A stretch of DNA of 64,000 nt, from the NCBI GenBank assembly GCA_025141835.1, contig CP081102.1:3748894-3812893 (forward strand), read 5' to 3'. A program made the translations under genes and the position numbers. Shown here one piece after another: positions 1-8,827 of the stretch; positions within the stretch are counted from its first letter, which is position 1, and every line of letters starts with the position of its first letter. This DNA is from Rhodobacteraceae bacterium M385. Its GTDB lineage: Bacteria; Pseudomonadota; Alphaproteobacteria; Rhodobacterales; Rhodobacteraceae. The notes below the pieces were generated by a model. It made no database searches, had not been told where the DNA came from, and saw nothing but the letters and a program-made list of their open reading frames with translations.

Positions 1-241
1 GGTGTGCAAACCCCAAGCGCCCCGCCGCCCGGTCTCTGACATCCCTCGGATTTCGCCGTCCCTCAAATTCCCCTCTGGCCCCGGCCAAAGGGCTCTTTCG
101 TGCTGCCTTGACGGCGCAAATCATCCACGGGCTACGGCATTCCTTACTCCCTTCCCCGTCACGTCTGCGTCAGGAGTGTTGATGCGCCCGTGAAACCCCA
201 TACATTCACATCCAACGACCCAAAGCCCCGGAGACACGTTA
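1..241. other. Intergenic leader before the first peptidase gene
   Basis: No credible gene is seen. The short open frames here have no ribosome binding site and no recognisable domain. The stretch ends with a GGAGA ribosome binding site at about 230-234 serving the gene that starts at 242. It may also hold the promoter for that gene, but no clear -35/-10 pair stands out. Confidence 0.5.
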
Positions 242-1627
242 ATGATCCGCCCCCATCTGGCAGGCCTCGGCCTTGCTCTCGGCCTCACGGCCCTGCCGCT
301 TGCGGCCAATGCCGCCGGTGAAGTCACCGAATTCACCTTAGATAACGGGATGCAGGTGGTTGTGATCGAAGATCACCGCAGCGCCGCCGTGACCCATATG
401 GTCTGGTACCGGGCGGGTTCTGCCGATGAAATGCCGGGCCAATCGGGCATCGCCCATTTCCTTGAGCATCTGATGTTCAAAGCCACCGACGATCTGGAAT
501 CCCGTGAATTTTCGCGCATCGTTGAAGAGAACGGCGGGTCGGACAATGCGTTTACCTCTTGGGATTATACCGCCTACCACCAGCACATCGCGGCGGACCG
601 TCTGGGTCTGATGATGATGATGGAAGCAGACCGGATGCGTGATCTGGTCTTTGATGAGGATGAGGTCGCGACCGAGCGTCAGGTGATCCTGGAAGAACGC
701 GCCCAACGCACCGACACTTCACCCGGCGGCTTGTTTAACGAACAATTGGCAGCGGCCACATACCTTAACCACCCTTACGGTCGCCCGATCATCGGCTGGC
801 GTCACGAGATGGAGGAGCTGAGCCTTCAAGACGCCCGCGACTGGTACGAGACCCACTACCACCCCAATAACGCGATCCTTGTGGTGGCGGGCGATGCTAC
901 CCCCGAAGAGGTCCGAGCCTTGGCCGAAGAACACTACGGCCCGATCCCTGCCAACCCCGACATCGAAGCCGTCGAATCCCGGGAGCGCCCCACCGAGCCG
1001 CCTCATATTGCGCAGCGCCGGGTGATCTATGAGGACGCCCGCGTCGCCAATCCCTATGTCTCGATCGAATTCCTCGCGCCGGAACGCAACGCGGGCGATC
1101 AGGAAGAGGCGGCAGCGCTGACGCTTTTGGCGGAAATCCTGGCAGGCTCGGGCTTTACCTCGGTTCTGCCGCGCGAAATGCAGTTGGACGACGAACGCTC
1201 GCTGTTCGTGGGGGCGTATTACGCCGGCACCAGCCTTGATGAGACAACCTTCACCCTGATCAACATGCCCCTGCCCGGCACCTCTTTGGAACAGGCCGAG
1301 GCCGATATTCTGGCCGAGGTTGAGGAGTTCCTAGAGGAAGGCATCGACCCCGCGCAATTCGAGCGGATCAGGTTCCAAATCGAAGCCTCTCGCATCTATG
1401 AGGAAGACGATGCCTCGGGCCTTGCCCGTGCCTATGGGCGGGCTTTGGCCTCGGGGCTGACCGTGGCCGATGTGCAGGCTTGGCCCGATGTGCTGGCCGC
1501 CACGACGATTGAAGACGTCATGGACGCCGCCCGAGAGATTTTCAGCCAAGACGCCACAACCATCGGCTACCTGATGCAGCCACCCCAAGATGAAACCGCC
1601 ACCGACACAGAGGAGGCATCCCAATGA
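242..1627 (+). CDS. M16 family zinc peptidase (catalytic subunit type)
   Basis: This 461-residue protein starts with a signal peptide (residues about 1-24, ending ANA-AG), so it is probably periplasmic. The inverted zinc motif HFLEH lies at residues 72-76, with the third metal-ligand glutamate expected at E151 or E152 in the segment ERQVILEE, as in pitrilysin and processing peptidases. The length fits a two-domain half-barrel M16B subunit. It overlaps the next gene by 4 bp (ATGA), so the two are co-translated and probably form a heterodimer. The physiological substrate is unknown. ATG at 242 is preceded by GGAGA at good spacing. Confidence 0.9.
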   Translation: MIRPHLAGLGLALGLTALPLAANAAGEVTEFTLDNGMQVVVIEDHRSAAVTHMVWYRAGSADEMPGQSGIAHFLEHLMFKATDDLESREFSRIVEENGGSDNAFTSWDYTAYHQHIAADRLGLMMMMEADRMRDLVFDEDEVATERQVILEERAQRTDTSPGGLFNEQLAAATYLNHPYGRPIIGWRHEMEELSLQDARDWYETHYHPNNAILVVAGDATPEEVRALAEEHYGPIPANPDIEAVESRERPTEPPHIAQRRVIYEDARVANPYVSIEFLAPERNAGDQEEAAALTLLAEILAGSGFTSVLPREMQLDDERSLFVGAYYAGTSLDETTFTLINMPLPGTSLEQAEADILAEVEEFLEEGIDPAQFERIRFQIEASRIYEEDDASGLARAYGRALASGLTVADVQAWPDVLAATTIEDVMDAAREIFSQDATTIGYLMQPPQDETATDTEEASQ

Positions 1628-2970
1628 GCGCTCGCCTGAAGCTTACCCGTCTGACCGCTCGGGTCTTTGCCCCCTTGGCCGTGGCGCTGGCGTTTGCCGC
1701 GCCGCTTCATGCCGATATCGTGGATATCCAACCGGTCACGTCTGAAGGTGGGATTGATGCTTGGCTGGTGGAAGACACCTCCATCCCCTTCGTGGCGCTT
1801 GATCTTTGGTTCACCGGCGGCGGCTCCATCGACGCGCCGGACGCGCGCGGCGCTGTGCATCTGATGACGGCCCTGTTGGAAGAGGGCGCGGGGGACATGG
1901 ACGCGGCCACTTTCGCCGCTGAACTTGAAGGGCTTGCTGCGTCTTTCAGCTTTGATGTCTACCGCGATGAGCTAGTGATTTCGGTCCAGATGCTGACCCA
2001 AAACCGCGATGAGGTCTTGGCGCTTCTGCACGACGTTCTAATTGCCCCGCGTTTTGACGAAAGCGCGATTGAACGGGTGCGGGGGCAGGTTTTGTCGATC
2101 CTTGAAGGCGACGCCAATGACCCCGAAACAATTGCCGGAGCCGAGTTCAACGCGCTGACCTTTGGCGACCATCCCTATGCCACTCGGCTTGAGGGCACGC
2201 TGGAAAGCGTCGCTGGCCTGACCCGTGACGATCTGCTGGCTGCCCACCGCAGTGCACTGGTGCGCGACCGCGTGTCGGTCGGCGTGGCAGGCGACATGAC
2301 CGCCGAAGACCTTGGGCCGATCCTTGATACGCTTCTGGGTGATCTGCCCTTGTCCGACGTGCCCCTGCCCGACCCGGCAGAGGTGTCTGACGAGGGCGGC
2401 ATTACCGTGGTGGATTTCGCCACGCCGCAATCCTCCGTGTATTTCGGCCATGCGGGTATTGCCCGTGACGACCCCGATTTCTTCGCGGCCTTCGTGATGA
2501 ACCAGGTTCTGGGCGCAGGGGGCTATCGGTCGCGGCTGATGGAAGAAGTGCGCGAACAGCGCGGGCTGACCTATGGGATCAGCACATGGCTTAGCCTCAG
2601 CCGATCCGCGCCCATGATGCAGGGCGGGTTCTCCTCCTCCAACGCTTTGGTGGCCGAGGCGATTGACGTGGTGCAAGCGCAATGGGCCGAGATCGCCGCC
2701 AACGGGATCACCGAGGCCGAGCTGGAGGCCGCACAGCAGTATATGACTGGGGCCTACCCACTGCGCTTTGATGGCAATGGCACGATTGCGGGCATTCTGG
2801 CCGCGATGCAGGCCGACAATATGCCGATCGACTATATCGCCAGCCGCAACGACAACGTACTGGCCGTGACGGTGGAAGATATCCAACGGGTCGCCGCAGA
2901 GGTTGTTGATAGCGATGCATTGCGCTTCGTGGTCGTGGGTCAGCCTGAAGGGCTTGAAGCCTCGAACTAA
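1624..2970 (+). CDS. M16 family peptidase homologue without zinc site
   Basis: This is a 448-residue exported protein with a signal peptide ending around HADI. It has the M16 fold signatures, including the C-terminal R/Y segment near SRLMEEVREQRGLTYG (about residues 303-318) that helps hold substrate. The HxxEH motif is absent: the equivalent region reads HLMTALLEEGAG. It is therefore likely the non-catalytic partner of the upstream peptidase, like the alpha subunit of the mitochondrial processing peptidase. Overlap with the upstream stop codon supports equal synthesis of both subunits. The absence of the motif is seen in the sequence; the heterodimer is inferred from family knowledge. Confidence 0.88.
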   Translation: MSARLKLTRLTARVFAPLAVALAFAAPLHADIVDIQPVTSEGGIDAWLVEDTSIPFVALDLWFTGGGSIDAPDARGAVHLMTALLEEGAGDMDAATFAAELEGLAASFSFDVYRDELVISVQMLTQNRDEVLALLHDVLIAPRFDESAIERVRGQVLSILEGDANDPETIAGAEFNALTFGDHPYATRLEGTLESVAGLTRDDLLAAHRSALVRDRVSVGVAGDMTAEDLGPILDTLLGDLPLSDVPLPDPAEVSDEGGITVVDFATPQSSVYFGHAGIARDDPDFFAAFVMNQVLGAGGYRSRLMEEVREQRGLTYGISTWLSLSRSAPMMQGGFSSSNALVAEAIDVVQAQWAEIAANGITEAELEAAQQYMTGAYPLRFDGNGTIAGILAAMQADNMPIDYIASRNDNVLAVTVEDIQRVAAEVVDSDALRFVVVGQPEGLEASN

Positions 2971-2985
2971 TCGCGAAAACGGGGC

Positions 2986-3007
2986 GGCGGGCCCAGGCCC
3001 GCCCTAC
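2986..3007. repeat. Dispersed GTAGGGCGGG hairpin, copy A
   Basis: An 8-bp perfect stem (GGCGGGCC / GGCCCGCC) with a 2-nt loop is followed by CTAC, so the right arm reads GCCCGCCCTAC. The same 11-mer, in either orientation, recurs in hairpins at 10867-10896 and 35648-35672. There is no U-tract, so it is not a standard terminator. It sits between the M16 pair and mutL. Confidence 0.6.
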
Positions 3008-3123
3008 GCGCCCAATGCTGGCCGAAGTGTCTGCCGCCCCGTTAACCAATTCACCCGCTTCGCCCCTATGTGAGGCGCGGAATCGGTTCCCACCCCAAGG
3101 CCGCCTGTGCTACAGGTAGCGCC

Positions 3124-4968
3124 ATGGCACATCCCACCCCCAACATATCCACAGGCGCCTCTGATTCTGGCCGCCCCGTCATCCGGCAACTGGATGAAGC
3201 CGCAATTAACCGTATTGCAGCGGGTGAGGTGGTGGAGCGTCCAGCATCCGCCGTGAAAGAGCTGGTGGAAAACGCGATTGACGCGGGCGCACGGCGCATC
3301 GTGGTCGAGGTCGCCCATGGCGGCAAAACTCTGATCCGCGTCACCGATGACGGCTGCGGGATGGAAGCGGATGACCTACCCATGGCCTTGTCGCGCCACG
3401 CCACATCAAAGATCGACGGCACGGACCTGCTGAACATCCATTCGTTCGGGTTTAGGGGAGAGGCGCTGCCCTCTCTCGGGTCTGTTGGGCGGCTCAGCAT
3501 TACTTCGCGCGCCTCGGACGCGGGGCATATGATCCGGGTGACGGGAGGTGCCCATGAGGCGGTGAAGCCCGCTGCGCTGAACCGCGGCACCGTGGTTGAA
3601 TTGCGTGATTTGTTTTTCGCCACGCCAGCGCGGCTCAAGTTCCTGCGCACGGACCGGGCCGAGATGCAGGCGATCTCTGACGTAGTGAAACGGCTGGCGA
3701 TGGCCGAACCCTCCATCGGGTTCACGCTGAAGGATGTGACGGAGGTGGAGCGCGTAACGTTCCGCGTTGATCCCGAAAGCGGCGATCTGTTCGATGCGTT
3801 GCGCGGGCGGTTGACCGCCATCATGGGCCGAGAGTTCACCGATAACGCACTGGCGATTAATGCCGAGCGCGAAGGGCTGCACCTGACAGGCTACGCCGCC
3901 CTGCCCACCTATTCCCGCGGCTCTGCCGTGGCGCAATTCCTGTTCGTGAACGGGCGGCCCGTACGGGACAAGCTGCTGATCGGGGCGCTGAGGGCCGCTT
4001 ATATGGATGTGTTGAGCCGAGACAGGCATCCGGCAGCGGTGCTGTTTATCGGCTGCCCGTCCGAGAGGGTGGATGTGAACGTGCATCCGGCGAAATCTGA
4101 GGTGCGGTTCAGGGAGCCTGCCGCCGCCCGCTCACTAATTGTCACGGGGCTGCGTCATGCCTTGGCCGAAGCCGGACACCGCGCGTCGTCCACCGTCGCT
4201 GACGCGACGTTGCAGGCGTTTCAGACGGCTCCTCAAGCGCCTCCTGCGGAGCCGCTTTCCTCGCCGCGCGTCTATCAGATGGACCGGGCCGGACAGCAGC
4301 GCGGGTTCGCCCCTATCCGAGGCATGGAGGAAGCGGCCCCGTCTTGGTCCGCCCCCTCGGCCCGCGTGGATGAAGCAGTGATCGACAGCGACGGCCCCTT
4401 GGGTGCCGCAAGGGCACAGGTCCACGAGAATTACATCATCGCGCAAACGCCGGGCGGGATCGTCTTGGTGGATCAGCACGCGGCCCATGAGCGGCTGGTG
4501 TACGAACGCTTGAAGACCCAGATGGCCGAAAACGGTGTAGCGAGGCAGGCGTTGCTGATCCCCGAGATTATCACTCTTGGCACCGATGCGGATCGTCTGT
4601 TGGATCACGCAGCAGAGTTGGAGCGGTTTGGTCTGGTCATTGAACCGTTCGGGCCAGGCACCGTGGCCGTGCGCGAAACCCCGGCCATTTTGGGGGAAAT
4701 CAACGCCGAAGCGATGGTGCGCGATATCCTGGACGAATTGGCCGATTTGGGCGACAGCCAAACGGTACAGGCCCGGGTGGAGGCCGTATTGAGCCGCGTG
4801 GCCTGCCACGGCTCGATCCGGTCAGGGCGGCAGATGCGGGCCGATGAGATGAACGCCCTGCTCCGCGAGATGGAGGCCACGCCGCTATCGGGCCAGTGCA
4901 ACCACGGGCGGCCCACCTATGTGGAGCTGAAGTTGGCTGATATCGAACGGCTGTTCGGGCGCACGTGA
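3124..4968 (+). CDS. mutL: DNA mismatch repair protein MutL
   Basis: This 614-residue protein acts in methyl-independent mismatch repair, coupling MutS recognition to strand incision. The N-terminal GHKL ATPase has KELVENAIDAG (E46 the likely catalytic base), DDGCGM and FRGEALPS. The C-terminal domain carries the endonuclease motif DQHAAHERLVYE starting at D450, plus ACHGSIRSG and CNHGRPT, as in MutL proteins of bacteria lacking MutH. An upstream in-frame GTG at 3070 exists, but the ATG at 3124 fits the family N-terminus and has AGGTA upstream. The stop codon overlaps the GTG start of rmuC. Confidence 0.96.
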   Translation: MAHPTPNISTGASDSGRPVIRQLDEAAINRIAAGEVVERPASAVKELVENAIDAGARRIVVEVAHGGKTLIRVTDDGCGMEADDLPMALSRHATSKIDGTDLLNIHSFGFRGEALPSLGSVGRLSITSRASDAGHMIRVTGGAHEAVKPAALNRGTVVELRDLFFATPARLKFLRTDRAEMQAISDVVKRLAMAEPSIGFTLKDVTEVERVTFRVDPESGDLFDALRGRLTAIMGREFTDNALAINAEREGLHLTGYAALPTYSRGSAVAQFLFVNGRPVRDKLLIGALRAAYMDVLSRDRHPAAVLFIGCPSERVDVNVHPAKSEVRFREPAAARSLIVTGLRHALAEAGHRASSTVADATLQAFQTAPQAPPAEPLSSPRVYQMDRAGQQRGFAPIRGMEEAAPSWSAPSARVDEAVIDSDGPLGAARAQVHENYIIAQTPGGIVLVDQHAAHERLVYERLKTQMAENGVARQALLIPEIITLGTDADRLLDHAAELERFGLVIEPFGPGTVAVRETPAILGEINAEAMVRDILDELADLGDSQTVQARVEAVLSRVACHGSIRSGRQMRADEMNALLREMEATPLSGQCNHGRPTYVELKLADIERLFGRT

Positions 4969-6128
4969 TTTCTTTTGGCGAAATTTCGGTGGATCTGAGC
5001 GATCCGGTTGTTTGGGCCGTTGTGGGCGGCGCGGTGGCGTTGGTCTTGCTGATGGTGCTGATCCTGTCGGGGTGGAGGGCCGCAAAAAGATCCGCCTTGG
5101 CGGTGGAGCCGCTGGCACATCACATGGCGGCATTGGGACAGACGGTGCAGGCGTTAGGTCAGGGACAGGAGCGGCTGGCCGGTGGTTTGGCCGCAGTGTC
5201 GGACCATCAGGCGAGGGCTCAGGCCACGTTGCAGGAGGCGATGGAGCGGCGGTTGGAGGAGGTGCAGAAGGGCATGTCCGAAACGCTGCACGGGACGTCG
5301 ACGCGCACGGCGCGGAGCCTTGGGGAATTGCAGCAGAAACTGGAGCAGATCGACCGGGCGCAGGCGAAGATCGAGAAGCTCTCGGGCGATGTATTGGGGT
5401 TGCAGGATATTCTGTCGAACAAGCAACGGCGCGGGATGTTTGGGGAAATCCAGCTGAACGATATCGTGTCCGGCGCCTTGCCGCCGGACGCCTACGCGCT
5501 GCAATCGACGCTATCGAACGGAAAGCGCGCAGATGTGTTGATCCATCTGCCGAACCCTCCGGGCCCGATTGTGATCGACGCGAAGTTCCCGCTTGAGGCT
5601 TATGAAGCGTTGATGCGCGCGCCCAACGCCGAGGCTCAAGCACGGGCGTTGAGAGAGTTTGGGGCGGCGGTGAGGGTGCATATCAAGGCGATCTCGGAGA
5701 AATACATCCTCGAGGGAGAGACCGCCGACGGGGCATTGATGTTCCTGCCCTCAGAAGCGGTCTACGCCGAGTTGCACGCACGTCTGCCCGAGGTTGTGAG
5801 GGCCGGATTTGACGCGAGGGTTTGGATCGTATCGCCCACCACCTGCATGGCTACGCTGAACACGATGCGGGCGGTGATGAAGGACGCAAGGATGCGGGAG
5901 CAGGCCGGAGAAATCCGCAAAGCCTTGCGGCAGTTGCACCGCGATGTGGAGATTGTCGGCGAGCGGGCCGGAAAGCTGGAAGCGCATTTGCGGCAGGCCG
6001 GGGAAGATGTGGCCGGGATTCTGACCGCGTCGTCCCGGGCGGGGAAACGGGCGGAGCGGCTGGATAACTTCGATTTCGAAGAGATGACCCCCGATGACGC
6101 AGGTGTGGTGCCCTTGCCGAGAGGGTGA
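4965..6128 (+). CDS. rmuC: DNA recombination protein RmuC
   Basis: This is a 387-residue protein with an N-terminal membrane segment (about residues 15-36), a long coiled coil (about 50-150) and the conserved RmuC nuclease-like core (about 155-340, including VIDAKFPLEAYEAL). RmuC limits inversions at short inverted repeats, although its biochemical activity is not well defined. The GTG start overlaps the mutL TGA (GTGA), pointing to translational coupling of two genome maintenance genes. The Asp and Lys of VIDAKFP match the PD-(D/E)xK-like site of the family. Confidence 0.93.
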   Translation: MISFGEISVDLSDPVVWAVVGGAVALVLLMVLILSGWRAAKRSALAVEPLAHHMAALGQTVQALGQGQERLAGGLAAVSDHQARAQATLQEAMERRLEEVQKGMSETLHGTSTRTARSLGELQQKLEQIDRAQAKIEKLSGDVLGLQDILSNKQRRGMFGEIQLNDIVSGALPPDAYALQSTLSNGKRADVLIHLPNPPGPIVIDAKFPLEAYEALMRAPNAEAQARALREFGAAVRVHIKAISEKYILEGETADGALMFLPSEAVYAELHARLPEVVRAGFDARVWIVSPTTCMATLNTMRAVMKDARMREQAGEIRKALRQLHRDVEIVGERAGKLEAHLRQAGEDVAGILTASSRAGKRAERLDNFDFEEMTPDDAGVVPLPRG

Positions 6129-6140
6129 CGGGGTGGCCGC

Positions 6141-6207
6141 CCAGAGTTTTGCAAAACTCTGGGGAAACTCTTGCAAGAGTTTTGGGGAATTCCTTGCAAG
6201 GAATTCC
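6141..6207. repeat. Three adjacent perfect palindromes
   Basis: Three perfect palindromes lie almost end to end: 6141-6162 (22 bp, half-site CCAGAGTTTTG), 6165-6182 (18 bp, half-site AAACTCTTG) and 6186-6207 (22 bp, half-site GGAATTCCTTG). All have TGCA at the centre. They fill the gap between the convergent genes rmuC and msrC and could act as a bidirectional terminator or a repetitive element. Confidence 0.85.
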
Positions 6208-6216
6208 GGCGGGCGG

Positions 6217-6669
6217 TTAGGGGCGGGCGAAGGTGTTGGTCAGAATTGCATGGAGGGCGGTTGCGTCCTCAGCGGTGAAGGCATCGGGCTGATTGCTGTC
6301 GATATCGAGGACCGCGATGATGGCGCCTGAGGCATCTCGGACCGGTAGGACGATTTCAGAACGGGTGGAAGAGGCGCAGGCGATGTGGCCCGGGAAAGCA
6401 TCAACGTCTGCGACCAATTGCGTTTCACCGGTCCGGGCCGCCGCGCCGCAAACCCCTTTGGAGAAGGGGATTTGCAGGCAGCCGTGACCCCCTTGGTAAG
6501 GGCCGATTTTGAGCAGGTTCGGTTCCGTGACACGATAGAACCCGGTCCAATCGAAGCGGGGGTCTGCGTGGTGCAGCTCACACGCTACGGTGGCCATGAG
6601 GGCCACGGTGTCGGTTTCGCCTTCGGTGAGGGAGGCGATCGTTTGAGTAAGCGTTGCGTAGTCGGCCAT
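6217..6669 (-). CDS. msrC: Free methionine-(R)-sulfoxide reductase, GAF type
   Basis: This is a 150-residue single GAF domain protein. It has the three conserved cysteines of the fRMsr family: in GGHGCLQIPF, in KGVCGAAARTGE and in GHIACASSTRSEIVLP. The family reduces free Met-R-sulfoxide in the cytoplasm using thioredoxin or a similar donor. It lies 33 bp behind the thiolase gene on the same strand, so the two are probably co-transcribed. The length is normal. The generic alternative would be a signalling GAF domain, but the cysteine pattern argues for the enzyme. Confidence 0.88.
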   Translation of the reverse strand: MADYATLTQTIASLTEGETDTVALMATVACELHHADPRFDWTGFYRVTEPNLLKIGPYQGGHGCLQIPFSKGVCGAAARTGETQLVADVDAFPGHIACASSTRSEIVLPVRDASGAIIAVLDIDSNQPDAFTAEDATALHAILTNTFARP

Positions 6670-6702
6670 GGTGGGATTCGATATTTGTAAAAAGGTGAAG
6701 GG

Positions 6703-7866
6703 TTAGTCGCGCTCGATTGCGATGGCAGTGCCTTCGCCGCCGCCGATGCAGATGGCGGCGATCCCCCGTTTGAGGTTGCGGGCCTCCAGGGCGTGGAGAA
6801 GCGTGACGATGATCCGAGCCCCTGAAGCGCCGATGGGGTGACCCAGGGCACAGGCGCCGCCGTTCACATTAACCTTGTCCCGAGGGATGTTCATTTCGTG
6901 CATGAAGGCCATGGGGACGACGGCAAAGGCCTCGTTCACTTCCCAAAGGTCCACGTCCTCAGTTGTCCAGCCGATACGGTCGAGCAGTTTCTGGGTAGCC
7001 GGGACCGGGGCCGTCGGGAAGAGGGAGGGCGCGTGGGCGTGGGAAGCGTGGCCAAGGATACGGGCCCGTGTGGGAAGGCCTTGAGCCTGGGCGGCAGAAG
7101 CGCGCGCCAGGGTAAGGGCTGCGGCGCCGTCCGAGATAGAGGACGAGTTGGCGGCTGTGACCGTGCCGCCTTCGCGGAAGGCCGGTTTAAGTTGGGGAAT
7201 TTTGTCGGGCCGCGCGTTGCCCGGCTGTTCATCCGTTGTGACCTCGGTCGCGCCTTTACGGGTTTTGATCGTAATCGGTGTGATCTCGTTGGCGAAGGCG
7301 CCAGAGTTCAGTGCGGCCAGCGCGTTTTCCAGAGAGCCGAGCGCGTAGGCGTCTTGGGCTTCACGGGTGAACTGGAACGCTTCAGCGCAATCTTCGGCGA
7401 AGGTGCCCATGAGGCGGCCTTTGTCGTATGCGTCTTCGAGCCCATCGAGGAACATATGATCCAGGGTCTTCTGATGGCCGATGCGCGCGCCGTTGCGCAT
7501 GGCAGGCATCAGGTAGGGGGCGTTGGTCATGGACTCCATCCCGCCTGCCACGATCACATCCGCTTGGCCGAGCGCCAGCGCATCGTAGGCCATCATGGCC
7601 GCCTTCATGCCCGAGCCGCACATCTTGTTGAGGGTCGTCGCGGGAACGCTTTCGCCAAGGCCTGCGTGGAAGCCCGCCTGTCGTGCAGGGGCTTGGCCTT
7701 GGCCTGCCGGAAGAACGCAGCCCATCAGCAGCTCATCCACCTGCGCGCCTCCCAACGCGGCTTTGATGGCAGCGCCGCCCAATTCGGCGGCGGTAACGGG
7801 TGAAAGTGCGCCTTGGAATCCGCCCATTGGCGTGCGTGCGGCTCCGGTAATGACAATCTGTTCCAT
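6703..7866 (-). CDS. Acetyl-CoA C-acyltransferase (thiolase II family)
   Basis: This 387-residue thiolase has the acyl-accepting cysteine C83 in NKMCGSGMKA, the GHPIGASGARI box and the C-terminal CIGGGEGTAI box. Size and motifs fit a biosynthetic type acetyl-CoA acetyltransferase (AtoB/PhaA-like), which condenses two acetyl-CoA or cleaves acetoacetyl-CoA. No phaB or scoAB neighbour is present, so the pathway cannot be fixed. The downstream partner is msrC. The upstream region is shared divergently with the STAS gene. Confidence 0.92.
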   Translation of the reverse strand: MEQIVITGAARTPMGGFQGALSPVTAAELGGAAIKAALGGAQVDELLMGCVLPAGQGQAPARQAGFHAGLGESVPATTLNKMCGSGMKAAMMAYDALALGQADVIVAGGMESMTNAPYLMPAMRNGARIGHQKTLDHMFLDGLEDAYDKGRLMGTFAEDCAEAFQFTREAQDAYALGSLENALAALNSGAFANEITPITIKTRKGATEVTTDEQPGNARPDKIPQLKPAFREGGTVTAANSSSISDGAAALTLARASAAQAQGLPTRARILGHASHAHAPSLFPTAPVPATQKLLDRIGWTTEDVDLWEVNEAFAVVPMAFMHEMNIPRDKVNVNGGACALGHPIGASGARIIVTLLHALEARNLKRGIAAICIGGGEGTAIAIERD

Positions 7867-7954
7867 CGTTCCTCCAAATCGCAGCTGTGCGAAAACGAAA
7901 TAGTAAGACTTGTTGCCTAGGCTCCTAGCAAATGCAGAGCACGAGGAACATGCG

Positions 7955-8302
7955 ATGAATTTGACTTACACCCAACACGACACCGTCGGTGTTGTTCACA
8001 TCGCGGAGCAGCGCCTCGACGCGAGCATTGCGATTCAGTTCAAGGAAACTTTTCGGACACTCACCGCCGCCGGGGGTGACGTGATTCTTGACCTGAGCGA
8101 CGTTGAGTTTCTGGATTCGAGCGGACTTGGGGCCATCGTGGCCGTCTATAAGGCATTGGGCTCGGGCCGACACATGGCGCTTGCGGGTCTGCAACCGCCT
8201 GTTGAAAAGGTAATGCTGCTGACCCGGATGAATTCGGTTTTCCCGATCTTCGCTAGCCTAGATGCAGCACTGGCGGCGGCCGGACCCACTGCCGCAGAAT
8301 AG
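7955..8302 (+). CDS. STAS domain anti-anti-sigma factor type protein
   Basis: This is a 115-residue single STAS domain protein. The phospho-acceptor loop reads DSSGLGAIV with D54, S55 and S56, as in SpoIIAA/RsbV proteins. Its role would be to bind and sequester the anti-sigma ATPase encoded just downstream when unphosphorylated. ATG at 7955 is preceded by GAGGAAC. A longer in-frame start at 7910 adds a non-conserved tail and is not preferred. No sigma factor or PP2C phosphatase is encoded nearby. Confidence 0.85.
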   Translation: MNLTYTQHDTVGVVHIAEQRLDASIAIQFKETFRTLTAAGGDVILDLSDVEFLDSSGLGAIVAVYKALGSGRHMALAGLQPPVEKVMLLTRMNSVFPIFASLDAALAAAGPTAAE

Positions 8303-8380
8303 TCTTGGAATCTGTATCAGCCGCCTTGTGCCCGTATCGTCCCACGGGGCACTGGTTTCGTCGCAACCAAGGACCGTCCT

Positions 8381-8827
8381 ATGACACACACAAAAGCGCC
8401 TGACGTTTTTCAACGGTTCCAATCGGGGACGGTGCAAGTGCGTCATGCCCTAGACCGGGCCAGAGATGACGTGCGCGCGGCACAGGTTGATTCTGTGACC
8501 TGTGACACCTCTCAGATCATTCTGGGAGAGGTGCTCAATAACGTGGTCGAACACGCCTATGGTTTTGAGGAAGGCCACCCGATTGAGATGTCGATTTGGC
8601 TGCGCGACGACGGGCTTTGGTGCGAGATTCTGGATCACGGCGGCCCGATGCCCGATGGAATCGCCCCCGCCGGACGACGCGCTCAGTTCGATCCGGAGAA
8701 TCGCCAAGAGCTGCCCGAAGGGGGATTCGGTTGGGCGATGGTTCGCGAACTCACCCAAGACCTGAATTATCGGCGCGCAAACGACACCAATGAACTGGTG
8801 TTTCTGATTCCTCATACGCAGCCCTAG
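8381..8827 (+). CDS. Anti-sigma factor type ATP-binding protein (RsbW/SpoIIAB-like)
   Basis: This 148-residue protein has a HATPase_c_2 fold: an N box in EVLNNVVEHAYGF, a degenerate G1 box in ILDHGGPMPDG and a G2 region in GGFGWAMVREL. Such proteins are serine kinases that bind a sigma factor or another partner and phosphorylate a STAS antagonist. It follows the STAS gene by 78 bp on the same strand, so the two form a partner-switch pair. The target (sigma factor, diguanylate cyclase or other) cannot be read from the window. Confidence 0.85.
   Translation: MTHTKAPDVFQRFQSGTVQVRHALDRARDDVRAAQVDSVTCDTSQIILGEVLNNVVEHAYGFEEGHPIEMSIWLRDDGLWCEILDHGGPMPDGIAPAGRRAQFDPENRQELPEGGFGWAMVRELTQDLNYRRANDTNELVFLIPHTQP

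Noticed and set aside
2038..2886. 282-codon minus-strand frame inside the second M16 gene
   Set aside because: Opposite-strand shadow with no start signal and unusual composition.
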